This document shows positions 16,322 through 24,093 of a stretch of DNA of 38,452 bases, in pieces. Within the stretch, counting starts at the first letter, position 1. Every line of letters begins with the position of its first letter. The stretch covers positions 1 to 38,452 of IMG/VR virus record IMGVR_UViG_3300025122_000001; one strand, written 5' to 3'. The stretch comes from a virus. The notes below the pieces were generated by a model, which did no database searches, was not told the DNA's origin, and saw only the letters and a program-made list of their open reading frames with translations. The translations under genes were made by a program, and so were the position numbers.

Positions 16322-17231
16322 TATGATGCCTCCATAATTTTAAACCTAATTCTCTTGGAATATCCCCATAATTATCTTTAATCCAATGATCACGAGCTTC
16401 AATTAATAACTGTTCTTTCGATGGTTGTATATGAGAACTTTCTAATCCAAAATCTGTTAATTGATTTTGTCTGATCCTGAACTCTTTAACATTATGTTCA
16501 TTCTGCATTTTTAAATAACTTAATATGTTAAATTCATTTCTTATATTATAATCATTACCAATACCCTCAACAGTTAATCCTCTACTAATAATTTCTTGTT
16601 TCCATTTATCATTGATTTCTTTAAAATATTTGGTGCCTAAAACAATATCAAACAATGCTCCAGTTTTACCACCCATAATCCAGGAACTACTATCAACACT
16701 AAACCAAGGATAACGGTTAACCAATCTGGTTGTTGTCAAACCAAATCCATGAAATTTATGTTTAGGATACTTAGAAAATATTGAATCCAACCATCCAATA
16801 AGTTTCTTTGTTGGTATTGGCACCATACCACCCAATGCAACAAAATCATAATTTTCACAATAATGTTCTAAATACTTCCAATCATCTCCATAATGAAAAC
16901 AAGGAACAGGGTTAACCCCATTATCTTCCATGTATTCTTGATTTTTTAATGTACCCTGTGCTGAACCAATAACATCTAATACAGCATAAAACTCTGCATC
17001 TGTTTCTTTACAAAATTTGATATATTCATCAATATCAATTTTACTACCTAAACTAAAAGCACTAAATGCGCCACTATCAATAAACAATAACTGTTTAACC
17101 CCAAGATTTTGTTTAATCCTTGGATTTTGCTTCCAATCCTTCTTAATATGATAATATGACATGAGCATATTACCATTATGTTTATTTACCAATTCATGGA
17201 ACGCTTCCGACCCAGCAAAGAACATTTTCAT
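16305..17231 (-). CDS. dpdA: DpdA-like DNA guanine transglycosylase
   Basis: 308 aa from ATG 17231, chosen because it forms an ATGA overlap with the upstream stop and has GAGG eight bases before it. It is TGT-like: 'LLFIDSGAFSAF' holds the acid/base Asp (D52) and 'PWFSVDSSSW' the nucleophile Asp (D180), the pattern seen in viral DpdA proteins rather than tRNA TGTs. A tRNA-binding PUA domain and the TGT zinc site are not seen. With queC/D/E and folE alongside, the expected reaction is exchange of guanine in DNA for preQ0. It overlaps the DNA polymerase gene. Confidence 0.85.
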   Translation of the reverse strand: MKMFFAGSEAFHELVNKHNGNMLMSYYHIKKDWKQNPRIKQNLGVKQLLFIDSGAFSAFSLGSKIDIDEYIKFCKETDAEFYAVLDVIGSAQGTLKNQEYMEDNGVNPVPCFHYGDDWKYLEHYCENYDFVALGGMVPIPTKKLIGWLDSIFSKYPKHKFHGFGLTTTRLVNRYPWFSVDSSSWIMGGKTGALFDIVLGTKYFKEINDKWKQEIISRGLTVEGIGNDYNIRNEFNILSYLKMQNEHNVKEFRIRQNQLTDFGLESSHIQPSKEQLLIEARDHWIKDNYGDIPRELGLKLWRHHNDACV

Positions 17232-17404
17232 TTTTTCAACCTCTCTATTTTTTCCCATAACATAAAACAATAGTTTGCAATATCCCTACATTCTTCTTGC
17301 ATATCCACTAAAAGTTCATTATGAGATTTTGAAAGGTATTTATCACCATAAATGGTTTTACCTTTTTCAAAACCTTCATTCATGAACTTTTGAAATTTAG
17401 ACAT
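17228..17404 (-). CDS. Small helical protein within the 7-deazaguanine cluster
   Basis: 58 aa from ATG 17404 (MSKFQKFMNEGFEKGKTIYG). The end 'HNELLVDMQEECRDIANYCFMLWEKIERL' has the spaced acidic helix look of small MazG-like nucleotide pyrophosphohydrolases, but it is too short to be sure. It overlaps queC at one end and the transglycosylase at the other, so it is probably co-made with the modification enzymes. Could clear competing nucleotides or be a structural helper; both are guesses. Confidence 0.6.
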   Translation of the reverse strand: MSKFQKFMNEGFEKGKTIYGDKYLSKSHNELLVDMQEECRDIANYCFMLWEKIERLKK

Positions 17405-18059
17405 ACTCAATTGGATCACCTACTCCTGCTTTTTGAAATGCTTCTAACCTTTCAACACATGATCCACATTTTCCACAGGCTTTGTCTTGTCCTTTATAAC
17501 AAGTCCAAGTAAGATTATAATCAACACCAAATTTATGTCCAAGAATAACAATATCTCCTTTATCCATATCAACAAATGGTGCTTCTAATTTAACTTCAGC
17601 CCAATCACAAAGACTAACTGCTTTCTTCATTGCTTCAACAAACTCTTTCCTACAATCTGGATAAATATCATGATCACCTCTATGAGCACCATACCAGATA
17701 GTTTTTGCTCCAACCGATATTGCATAAGATGTTGCTAAACTTATCAATACCATATTCCTATTCGGTACTACTGTCTGTTTCATGTTTTCATCAGCATAGT
17801 GACCTTCAGGAACTTCAATATCTTTTCTTGTTAATGCTGATGGTGCTAACTCATTCAAAACACTTACATCAATCATTTTATGTGGAACATTAAGTTTCAT
17901 ACAACTTTCTATTGCACATTCTAATTCTTTCAAATGTTTTTGACTATAATCAAAACTAATAGCATGAACATTTCCTGAACCAAAATAATCCATCGCTTTA
18001 TACAGTAATGTTGTTGAATCCATTCCACCACTTAATATTACTAACCCTTTTTCTATCAT
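17397..18059 (-). CDS. queC: 7-cyano-7-deazaguanine (preQ0) synthase QueC
   Basis: 220 aa, full length. PP-loop 'LSGGMDSTTLL' (residues 9-19), 'PNRNMVLISLA', 'GAHRGDHDIYPDCR', and the four-Cys zinc site 'CYKGQDKACGKCGSC' near the C-terminus. It turns 7-carboxy-7-deazaguanine into preQ0 using ATP and ammonia. GAGG precedes ATG 18059, overlapping the FolE fusion stop by four bases. Confidence 0.96.
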   Translation of the reverse strand: MIEKGLVILSGGMDSTTLLYKAMDYFGSGNVHAISFDYSQKHLKELECAIESCMKLNVPHKMIDVSVLNELAPSALTRKDIEVPEGHYADENMKQTVVPNRNMVLISLATSYAISVGAKTIWYGAHRGDHDIYPDCRKEFVEAMKKAVSLCDWAEVKLEAPFVDMDKGDIVILGHKFGVDYNLTWTCYKGQDKACGKCGSCVERLEAFQKAGVGDPIEYV

Positions 18060-18919
18060 TTTACAAACCTCATAAACTCAGCTCTTGCCTCTGGTTTATC
18101 TTTAAACACACCTCTCAAATCAGAAGTTATCATTTCACCTTTTTTCTTTACTCCTCTCATCTCCTTACATAAATGTCTTCCTCTCATAACTAATGCTATA
18201 CCTAAAGGTTTAATTTGACTTTCAATTTCATCTAAAACCTCTTTCACTAATCTTTCTTGTATTTGAAGTTTAGCTGAATAGTAATCTATCATTCTTGCTA
18301 CTTTACTTAATCCTAATATTTTTTTATCAGGAATGTATGCAAACCAATACTTCCCAAAAAATGGAACCATGTGATGTTCACATTGACTGTAATAATCACC
18401 TGAATCAATAATCATTTCATCATATTGTAATCCATCATGTCCATTTTCAAATATTGCCATTCTTGGTTTTTGTTTTTTGTCATAACCTTTAAATAATTCC
18501 TTCCACATTTTTATTACACGTTTTGGAGTATCGATTAAACCTTCTCTTTTTGGATCTTCACCAATAAATTCTAATTGTCTTACAACTAAATCTTCAGTAT
18601 CTTGATTAGTGTTTTCATACCAAAATTCAATCCATTCATTTTCTTTTTTAGTAATTAAAGCAAAGAAGGGATAATCTTTAAATTTCTCCATTGTTCTACC
18701 AGAATCAATAAGATCATCAACAACTAAACATTTATCATTTAACTCAGTTGTAAATTTTAAATCTGTTAATTCAGCAATTTTCATTGCTAAAAGAATACCA
18801 CCACGTGGAACGCCATATACAAATTCAACATCTTTTGGTCCTTTTAAATAAAAGTTCTGTGCTCCAATACTCATACTTTCAACTAACTTAATCCATTCAT
18901 TATATTCAATTCTTCTCAA
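18056..18919 (-). CDS. folE: Phosphoribosyltransferase-GTP cyclohydrolase I fusion
   Basis: 287 aa from TTG 18919, chosen because GAGGTG lies six bases upstream; the GTG at 18928 belongs to that ribosome site. Residues ~1-105 are a type I phosphoribosyltransferase: 'VYGVPRGGILLAMKIAE' and the PRPP loop 'CLVVDDLIDSGRTM'. Residues ~115-287 are GTP cyclohydrolase I: 'EDPKREGLIDTPKRV', 'YSQCEHHMVPF', 'KILGLSKVARMIDYYS', 'QIQERL' and 'RHLCKEMRG', with the zinc Cys/His ligands present. The FolE part makes dihydroneopterin triphosphate for QueD. The PRTase may feed guanine into GTP; its substrate is not known. It overlaps queC. Confidence 0.9.
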   Translation of the reverse strand: MRRIEYNEWIKLVESMSIGAQNFYLKGPKDVEFVYGVPRGGILLAMKIAELTDLKFTTELNDKCLVVDDLIDSGRTMEKFKDYPFFALITKKENEWIEFWYENTNQDTEDLVVRQLEFIGEDPKREGLIDTPKRVIKMWKELFKGYDKKQKPRMAIFENGHDGLQYDEMIIDSGDYYSQCEHHMVPFFGKYWFAYIPDKKILGLSKVARMIDYYSAKLQIQERLVKEVLDEIESQIKPLGIALVMRGRHLCKEMRGVKKKGEMITSDLRGVFKDKPEARAEFMRFVK

Positions 18920-18920
18920 A

Positions 18921-19535
18921 TTATACACCTCTTTTTATATTCCATACTTTTATATGTTGTCTTAAACAAAATTTCTTATTATGTTTAAGAGATAAATTCC
19001 AAACATCTTTTTCTATCTGGTTATCTATTCTACCTCCATCAACTGTTAATGGCATAAACATTGATGCAAATGGAATTAAATAAACACCTACTTTAAATCC
19101 ATCTGTTACAACTTTAATATCTCTTTTATCATATTCAATATCATTATCAATTATAAGACTCATTACATGTCTTGCATCTTTAATATTTTTTGGACTTATT
19201 GCCAAATAATCAAAATTATCAAAATGTTTCTTTTTTAATAGTCCTCCATTTGTTTCTATATGATGTTGAATATTATGTTTTTTTAATTTATCAATAACTT
19301 TCTTTATTGCTGGAAATTGTAATAATGGTTCTCCACCTGTCCAAACTATTATTTCTCTATTTAATGATAAAATTTTACTTACAATATCATCTTCTGAAAT
19401 AACTTTCCCTGTTTTCCATTCTGTATCACAAAAATCACAATTCAAGTTACAACCTTGTAATCTGATAAATAATACAGGATAACCAGCATATTTACCTTCA
19501 CCTTGTATAGATTCAAATATTTCATTAACTCTCAT
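18921..19535 (-). CDS. queE: 7-carboxy-7-deazaguanine synthase QueE
   Basis: 204 aa. Radical SAM enzyme: 'FESIQGEG', cluster motif 'CNLNCDFCDTEW' (C29, C33, C36), 'VWTGGEPLLQ' and 'IETNG'. It converts carboxytetrahydropterin to carboxydeazaguanine. It overlaps queD by four bases with GAGG before its ATG. Length and motifs are normal for the family. Confidence 0.95.
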   Translation of the reverse strand: MRVNEIFESIQGEGKYAGYPVLFIRLQGCNLNCDFCDTEWKTGKVISEDDIVSKILSLNREIIVWTGGEPLLQFPAIKKVIDKLKKHNIQHHIETNGGLLKKKHFDNFDYLAISPKNIKDARHVMSLIIDNDIEYDKRDIKVVTDGFKVGVYLIPFASMFMPLTVDGGRIDNQIEKDVWNLSLKHNKKFCLRQHIKVWNIKRGV

Positions 19536-19969
19536 TCTTCATACCTCGCTGTTGATGTTGGAGTTTCCCAAACTTTAATATATTTAATTTTAATACCTAA
19601 ATCATTTAATCTTGGTTTTATTAATTCATACCAATGTTTTGATAAATTTTCAACAGTTGGAATAAAATCAGTAATTATTATTTTTTGATCATACTCTTTC
19701 CTTAATTGATTAAAGAATATCCAAAATTCATCTTTCTCATAAATACAGAAACCATGATCGAATTTATTATCAATTTGTGTTATCATAATTTCTTTCAAAT
19801 CACCAAAATCAATAACCATTCCTTCACTACTATCTCCTTTTTTTGTTATTAATTTATCATTAACACCAACTTCTATTTTATATCTATGACCATGAATGTT
19901 TTTACATTTACTTTTATGATTTGGAATCCTATGTCCCATATCTATTTCAATTGTTTTAGTTATTAACAT
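19532..19969 (-). CDS. queD: 6-carboxy-5,6,7,8-tetrahydropterin synthase QueD
   Basis: 145 aa. The zinc histidines are H13 ('MGHRIPNH') and H26/H28 ('CKNIHGHRYKI'), with catalytic C22, 'MVIDFGDLK' and 'FDHGF'. First gene of the tight queD-queE-folE-queC-dpdA run. AGAGG precedes ATG 19969, and a terminator hairpin sits just upstream, so this run likely has its own promoter or depends on readthrough. Confidence 0.94.
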   Translation of the reverse strand: MLITKTIEIDMGHRIPNHKSKCKNIHGHRYKIEVGVNDKLITKKGDSSEGMVIDFGDLKEIMITQIDNKFDHGFCIYEKDEFWIFFNQLRKEYDQKIIITDFIPTVENLSKHWYELIKPRLNDLGIKIKYIKVWETPTSTARYEE

Positions 19970-19980
19970 TTTACACCTCT

Positions 19981-20004
19981 AAAAAAAGAGGGTGATAAAT
20001 CACC
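19981..20004 (-). terminator. Intrinsic-type terminator before queD
   Basis: Minus strand: GGTGA-TTTA-TCACC stem-loop overlapping the TGA stop at 20000, then CTC and seven T. It separates the 20000-20323 gene from the modification cluster. Confidence 0.6.
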
Positions 20005-20323
20005 ACTCCTTCACACTATACTGTGTGTCAAACCTATCCCCAACTCTAAGTATTGACAATTTAACTTCTGATGTTGGATCTTTCTTCTCCAAGATTGGTC
20101 TTAGTTTCTGTTTTAATCTTCTGCTTGATGTTGTAAACATCTTCTCACACTTCTCTCCATCTTCTTCAATACAGTCTGCTTGAAGTTCGATTGTTTCCTT
20201 ACCAAATTTCTCAACTTTCAAAAGTTGAATATTTCTGATAATTAATTTCTTTTCTTTGTCACTTTCCAAACTAATAAAACCACTTGAAGCTACTGCTTCG
20301 TCCCAATTTACGTTTTCTGTCAT
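20000..20323 (-). CDS. Conserved viral hypothetical, possible ssDNA-binding protein
   Basis: 107 aa, MTENVNWDEAVASSGFISLE. A beta-strand-rich core ('KKLIIRNIQLLKVEKFGKETIELQADCIEEDG') followed by a basic helix 'TTSSRRLKQKLRPIL' and 'VKLSILRVGDRFDTQYSVKEW'. It resembles small proteins seen near viral replication genes; an OB-like nucleic-acid-binding role is a guess. Its leader carries a hairpin shared with the gene at 21092. Confidence 0.65.
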   Translation of the reverse strand: MTENVNWDEAVASSGFISLESDKEKKLIIRNIQLLKVEKFGKETIELQADCIEEDGEKCEKMFTTSSRRLKQKLRPILEKKDPTSEVKLSILRVGDRFDTQYSVKEW

Positions 20324-20340
20324 TTTATTTTCTCCATCTT

Positions 20341-20360
20341 GTCATGACCTTTGGTCCGAC
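20341..20360 (-). ncRNA. Structured leader hairpin, copy A
   Basis: On the minus strand: outer GTC/GAC, inner GACC-AAA-GGTC. It lies about 20 bases before ATG 20323, upstream of GGAG. Its flanks (AATTAAGTCG before, ACAAGA.GGAG after) match copy B at 21111, but the inner helix differs by two compensating base pairs. Confidence 0.5.
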
Positions 20361-20364
20361 TTAA

Positions 20365-20469
20365 TTATTCAATTAACTGATCAACAAATTCATTCCATGT
20401 TTTATCTGCTTTAACTTGTTTAAGCTTTTCATATTTATCATCTTCTAAATGTAATACTACTGTTTTCAT
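20365..20469 (-). CDS. Tiny antitoxin-like or ribbon-helix-helix-like protein
   Basis: 34 aa: MKTVVLHLEDDKYEKLKQVK, then ADKTWNEFVDQLIE. One strand then two helices, in the style of archaeal VapB/CopG-like small DNA-binding proteins ('LxxDxYEKLKxxK...TWNEFVxxLI'). GGAGG lies seven bases before the ATG. No toxin partner is adjacent, so a small transcription regulator is more likely than a toxin-antitoxin module. Confidence 0.6.
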   Translation of the reverse strand: MKTVVLHLEDDKYEKLKQVKADKTWNEFVDQLIE

Positions 20470-20498
20470 GTTTCTGCCTCCATTGTTTATTAAAAAAA

Positions 20499-20522
20499 TA
20501 AAGAGATTTAGTGATCTCTTTA
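20499..20522 (-). terminator. Intrinsic-type terminator
   Basis: Nine-base stem (TAAAGAGAT/ATCTCTTTA) with a six-base loop; on the minus strand it is followed by a run of seven T. Lies between the genes at 20541 and 20469, so the tiny RHH-like gene may be separately controlled. Confidence 0.65.
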
Positions 20523-20540
20523 GGTTTTATGGAAAAAATA

Positions 20541-20720
20541 TTACTCCAAACCATTTTTACCTCTGATAAATAAATCAATTTTTTGTCCAAGTTCTAATGC
20601 TTTAGTAAAAGCATTTTCAGGTGTGTCAGCATACACCTTTACTTCAGAACTCCATTGTCCTTTTGCGTTCACAGCAAACTTCACACTATGTGGTTGTTCT
20701 TTGATTAATGTTTCATTCAT
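20541..20720 (-). CDS. Small hypothetical protein
   Basis: 59 aa, MNETLIKEQPHSVKFAVNAK to IRGKNGLE. ATG overlaps the upstream stop as ATGA. Pattern 'SVKFAVNAKGQWSSEVKVYADTPENAFTKALELG' suggests a small beta-beta-alpha fold. No family recognised. Confidence 0.65.
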   Translation of the reverse strand: MNETLIKEQPHSVKFAVNAKGQWSSEVKVYADTPENAFTKALELGQKIDLFIRGKNGLE

Positions 20721-20929
20721 TTTGGTTCACCTTTTGCTTCTTGTCTTTCGTCTGTTAATTGTGCATCTCTATCTTCTTCAGGATGACTACAATCAAAACA
20801 TATATTATCTGAATTGAACTCTTCAGTACAGCTTTCACAATATGTTAAATCACATGATTCACAATATCCACATGCATCACAATCACTACAAAAGGCTTCA
20901 TCACATTGTTCGCAATATTCTATACTCAT
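20717..20929 (-). CDS. Cysteine-rich zinc-binding protein
   Basis: 70 aa from ATG 20929 (MSIEYCEQCDEAFCSDCDAC); GGAG lies eight bases upstream. About a dozen Cys in repeating CxxC or CxxxxC spacing over residues 6-47, then an acidic tail. It looks like a double B-box or RING-like zinc module without an obvious partner domain. Probably a protein-binding adaptor; function unknown. Confidence 0.65.
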   Translation of the reverse strand: MSIEYCEQCDEAFCSDCDACGYCESCDLTYCESCTEEFNSDNICFDCSHPEEDRDAQLTDERQEAKGEPK

Positions 20930-20930
20930 C

Positions 20931-21092
20931 TTAATCGTTCTCCATATCAACAATTTCATATGCTAATTCAATTATTCTTTCTTTCGCGTTTTTCTCATAA
21001 TCACTAACATCTTCATCAAGTTCCCAATTCTGTACACAATCTTTTAAATCATTCATGGTGTTTTCGAATCTACAATAACTCATATTTGCCAT
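20931..21092 (-). CDS. Small conserved viral protein (MSYCRFENTxxDLxDC type)
   Basis: 53 aa: MANMSYCRFENTMNDLKDCV, then a helical tail ending EIVDMEND. The opening 'MSYCRFENTMNDLKDC' matches a small protein that I recall from many tailed viruses, of unknown function. It has the same structured leader as the gene at 20323. First gene of the small-gene run after the primase. Confidence 0.65.
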   Translation of the reverse strand: MANMSYCRFENTMNDLKDCVQNWELDEDVSDYEKNAKERIIELAYEIVDMEND

Positions 21093-21110
21093 TTTATTTT
21101 TCTCCGTCTT

Positions 21111-21131
21111 GTCTTGTTCTTTGAACCGACT
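21111..21131 (-). ncRNA. Structured leader hairpin, copy B
   Basis: Minus strand: outer GTC/GAC, inner GTTC-AAAA-GAAC, ending about 18 bases before ATG 21092. It keeps the copy A architecture (unpaired G on one side, two bases on the other) while the inner helix sequence differs with pairing kept. Confidence 0.5.
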
Positions 21132-21174
21132 CGACTTAATTACTTAATATATTACTTATTATCTTACTTATTTA

Positions 21175-21208
21175 TATATATTTATATTCTCTAGAATATA
21201 AAATATAT
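21175..21208. promoter_or_regulatory. Perfect AT-rich palindrome with 16-bp arms
   Basis: Arms 21175-21190 and 21193-21208 are exact inverted copies around a two-base CT centre. It lies between the primase stop and the small-gene run, overlapping a TATA-like stretch (TATAAATATATA on the minus strand). It could be an operator, a terminator for the primase mRNA, or an origin element. Confidence 0.6.
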
Positions 21209-21222
21209 TAATATACTAATTA

Positions 21223-23883
21223 CTATATTAACATTATCTTACCTCTAGTTATCATAATATCTCCATCCCTGCTCATTTTCTTGACCATTTCATCAATCTT
21301 TTCACGATGTTCTTCTCCGAAATGTTTTATCACTTCTTCGATACAAATCAAGTGATTTTTTGACGTTTTTAGGTAGTGTATTACATCGTCATACCTTAAA
21401 CTTTTTCCCATATTTGAGAGTAATAAATGATCACTATTTATGTGGTGATCATTTTTACGTTTATGATCTGGGATTTTGTTTAAGGTCCAAAACGGCTCTA
21501 CCCCTTGAATTCGGACAGCTGACGGATTCACCTTAAAGTGAAAATCGGAGCTGACATGGATTTTTGAAATTTTCCATTTTGAAAAATCCATATTAGAACC
21601 GTTTTCAACTTTAAGCAAAGCTATTTTTTTAAGCAGTTCTTCTCCTGTTGGAAGATCAATCAATTTGACTGCTTTATCCTCATTTAACGCATAAGTAGTA
21701 GTTTTTCCTGCACTTTTTTCAGCTGTGATAAACCCAAGATTTTCAAGGTGTGAAAGCAGTCCATGCCAGTGAGTATGCGACTTTCCCATGATTCTCATAA
21801 CATCATAAACATTAAATTCTGCCTTCCATGTCATCTTTTTGATCATATTTAGTAGATCAATTTGATTCAAAGTCAACCCTGTAAATGTAGCTCCTAAGAT
21901 ACTTTCACTGTATTGTCTAGCAATGTTGTAGTCATCTATACTACAAATTAAATGCTCTACACCATCTATTTCTGTCTTTTCTCGCTGATATTGATGTAGA
22001 TAAGTGGAGCATTTGATCAATGTAGCAAACTTCTGGAAATCTCTCCTTGCTCTAACATCATTTAAGGGTATATTAAGAGCTTTTAATTCTAAATAAGGGA
22101 TTACATAGTGATACTGTTTAAGTTGCTTTAAAGCATCCCTAATAACCCTTAAATCGCTCTTATTAAACTTCTTTAAACCTTTATTTAATTCACATTGATA
22201 GTCAAGTATTTCTTCTGTTTGTCCAGAACTCACATCCATACTGATCTGCCACCCACGATTCAATAACTGATCTTCTACTATACCTTCAGCTTGACATGAT
22301 ACAAATACAGGATGTCCAATAGTTCTCTTATTTACAAGTGCTTTACGTTCGATACCATCTGGGTCTTTAACTGTTTCAACAGTTGCAAGTTTGCAACTAC
22401 CTTCACTCATCCAAACTCTTAATTGACTGGTATTTTCGTCTAATCCCTGCAATTCTTCAATAAATATGATTTTTCCGTCCATATTTATTTCTGTGAAATA
22501 ATTAACAGCATTCTTACTTAATCTACTTACTATTATGTAATCTTCATCTTCTTTACCGAATAACTTCATTATACGTTTAGCAACATATGATTTCCCAGAG
22601 CTTGAATCTGAAGCAAGAATAATATTCTGACTCATTGGATCAGAAGGTATATTCCATCCGGGTTTTCCTGTTTCTGATGGAAAATCTTTACTAAGCATTA
22701 ATAAAAAAATCAATAATTTGATACTATTCTCTCCCACAACTTCTTCATCTAATACTTTTTTAACTTTAGTTAATATTTCAGAATTATTTAGGAAATCAAT
22801 AGCTTCTTTGTTCTTTGCATTACAAAATTCACATATGGTTTTATCATGAACACCTAATTCTTCTAATTGTCCACAATTCCAAAATACATGCTCTTGAGCA
22901 TATATCCAATTAATCCACTGTTCCGCTTCACCATAAGTAAATCTATGTCCTGATTGTTCACAATTATCAACATAAGAGTTTAAAACTTCTTTTGCTGTAT
23001 TTTTATTTAATTGATCAATCTTACAAGCAACTGATAATATTAATGCTCCGGTTGTTCTTTGACCTGTACCTAAACCTTCTTTTATTTTTAATACTCCATC
23101 TATATCTAAATAATTAATATCAAGTCTTTCATTGATCAATGGTCGATCTTCTCGTGTTTCTGCTGATTTAATAAACTCTTTTAACATAGTACAAAGTTCA
23201 ATAATATCAACGTGAAACGTATTTATTTCTTGAGGATATTTTACATTTTCAAAATTAACAATTCTTGGTTTCTTTTTATTAAATTCTTCTTTAGTTAAAT
23301 ATGTTTTATATAAAGTTTCAAATTCACCATTAGACTTCTTAGTTATTTTTCTTCCACCACAATCTCTTATTAAATGACTACTACCTGCGAAATAATTAAA
23401 TGATATTGGTGCAGTATCGACCATTTTACCACGACCACGATATTTACTTTCAATACCAGCCTCGTCGAGAATTGAGTTATAAATCCACAATCTGATATTT
23501 TTCCAAGACATATTATACGAGAACGCTTTTTTCATTAATTCTTTATCGTTCTTTTCTGTTAAATTTATTTTATCAAAGAATATATGAATGTGAATCCCTT
23601 TACCACCTGAGGCAAATATATAATATGGAATATTTCTATTTTCTAGAACTTCAACAACTGCTTTGGCATTTGTAAAATTTTTAACATAACTTCCCCAGTC
23701 GAAATCAAATATAACTTCATTAAGAAATACAGTTCTGTCGTCGTGCATTTTGAATTTACCCAAGTTATATCTATTTCCGGGTTTATATTCACCAATACTT
23801 GACTTAAATGTAAGAACAGTTACTTGTAATTCTGTTGCACCTACTTTTTTCAATACCTCAATATATTTCTCTTGATCATTCAT
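21223..23883 (-). CDS. Archaeo-eukaryotic primase fused to AAA+ helicase
   Basis: 886 aa. Primase domain (~1-250): metal-binding 'VIFDFDW' (D60, D62), 'ASGGKGIHIHIFFD' (~91-104) and 'GSSHLIRDCGGRK' (~167-179). A Cys cluster follows ('NCGQLEELGVHDKTICEFC', ~336-354). AAA+ domain: Walker A 'ASDSSSGKS' (~424-432), Walker B 'KIIFIEEL' (~471-478), then 'VSCQAEG'. Two winged-helix segments follow ('VYDVMRIMGKSHTHWHGLLSHLENLGFI' and the last ~50 residues). It should prime and unwind viral DNA for the family B polymerase. GAGGTG precedes the ATG. Confidence 0.93.
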   Translation of the reverse strand: MNDQEKYIEVLKKVGATELQVTVLTFKSSIGEYKPGNRYNLGKFKMHDDRTVFLNEVIFDFDWGSYVKNFTNAKAVVEVLENRNIPYYIFASGGKGIHIHIFFDKINLTEKNDKELMKKAFSYNMSWKNIRLWIYNSILDEAGIESKYRGRGKMVDTAPISFNYFAGSSHLIRDCGGRKITKKSNGEFETLYKTYLTKEEFNKKKPRIVNFENVKYPQEINTFHVDIIELCTMLKEFIKSAETREDRPLINERLDINYLDIDGVLKIKEGLGTGQRTTGALILSVACKIDQLNKNTAKEVLNSYVDNCEQSGHRFTYGEAEQWINWIYAQEHVFWNCGQLEELGVHDKTICEFCNAKNKEAIDFLNNSEILTKVKKVLDEEVVGENSIKLLIFLLMLSKDFPSETGKPGWNIPSDPMSQNIILASDSSSGKSYVAKRIMKLFGKEDEDYIIVSRLSKNAVNYFTEINMDGKIIFIEELQGLDENTSQLRVWMSEGSCKLATVETVKDPDGIERKALVNKRTIGHPVFVSCQAEGIVEDQLLNRGWQISMDVSSGQTEEILDYQCELNKGLKKFNKSDLRVIRDALKQLKQYHYVIPYLELKALNIPLNDVRARRDFQKFATLIKCSTYLHQYQREKTEIDGVEHLICSIDDYNIARQYSESILGATFTGLTLNQIDLLNMIKKMTWKAEFNVYDVMRIMGKSHTHWHGLLSHLENLGFITAEKSAGKTTTYALNEDKAVKLIDLPTGEELLKKIALLKVENGSNMDFSKWKISKIHVSSDFHFKVNPSAVRIQGVEPFWTLNKIPDHKRKNDHHINSDHLLLSNMGKSLRYDDVIHYLKTSKNHLICIEEVIKHFGEEHREKIDEMVKKMSRDGDIMITRGKIMLI

Positions 23884-23904
23884 CTTAACACCTCTTTTTA
23901 AGAT

Positions 23905-24081
23905 TTATTCTTTAACTGTCCACATACTTAAAAACTTCCCATACTTACCATCATCAGCACAAATCATCATCTCATCTCCATTACTTAAACCTAAATAATC
24001 TACCAATGCTTTTGGGATAACAATAGCCATACTATCTCCTTTTAAACCGACTTTTCTCTTAAACAATATCTTTTCTTTCAT
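23905..24081 (-). CDS. AbrB/SpoVT-like DNA-binding regulator
   Basis: 58 aa: MKEKILFKRKVGLKGDSMAI, then VIPKALVDYLGLSNGDEMMI and a short tail ending WTVKE. 'SMAIVIPKALVDYLGLSNGDEM' is the classic swapped-hairpin signature. GGTG precedes the ATG. It sits directly upstream of the primase gene and faces the plus-strand operon across an AT-rich gap, so it is well placed to regulate both. Confidence 0.85.
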   Translation of the reverse strand: MKEKILFKRKVGLKGDSMAIVIPKALVDYLGLSNGDEMMICADDGKYGKFLSMWTVKE

Positions 24082-24093
24082 AATATCACCATA

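Noticed and set aside
16305-17231. tRNA-guanine transglycosylase for tRNA archaeosine
   Set aside because: Only the catalytic core is present, without the PUA-type tRNA domain or TGT zinc site, and the Asp motifs match DpdA; a DNA target fits better.
20365-20469. Toxin-antitoxin module
   Set aside because: The small protein is antitoxin-like, but no toxin ORF is adjacent.
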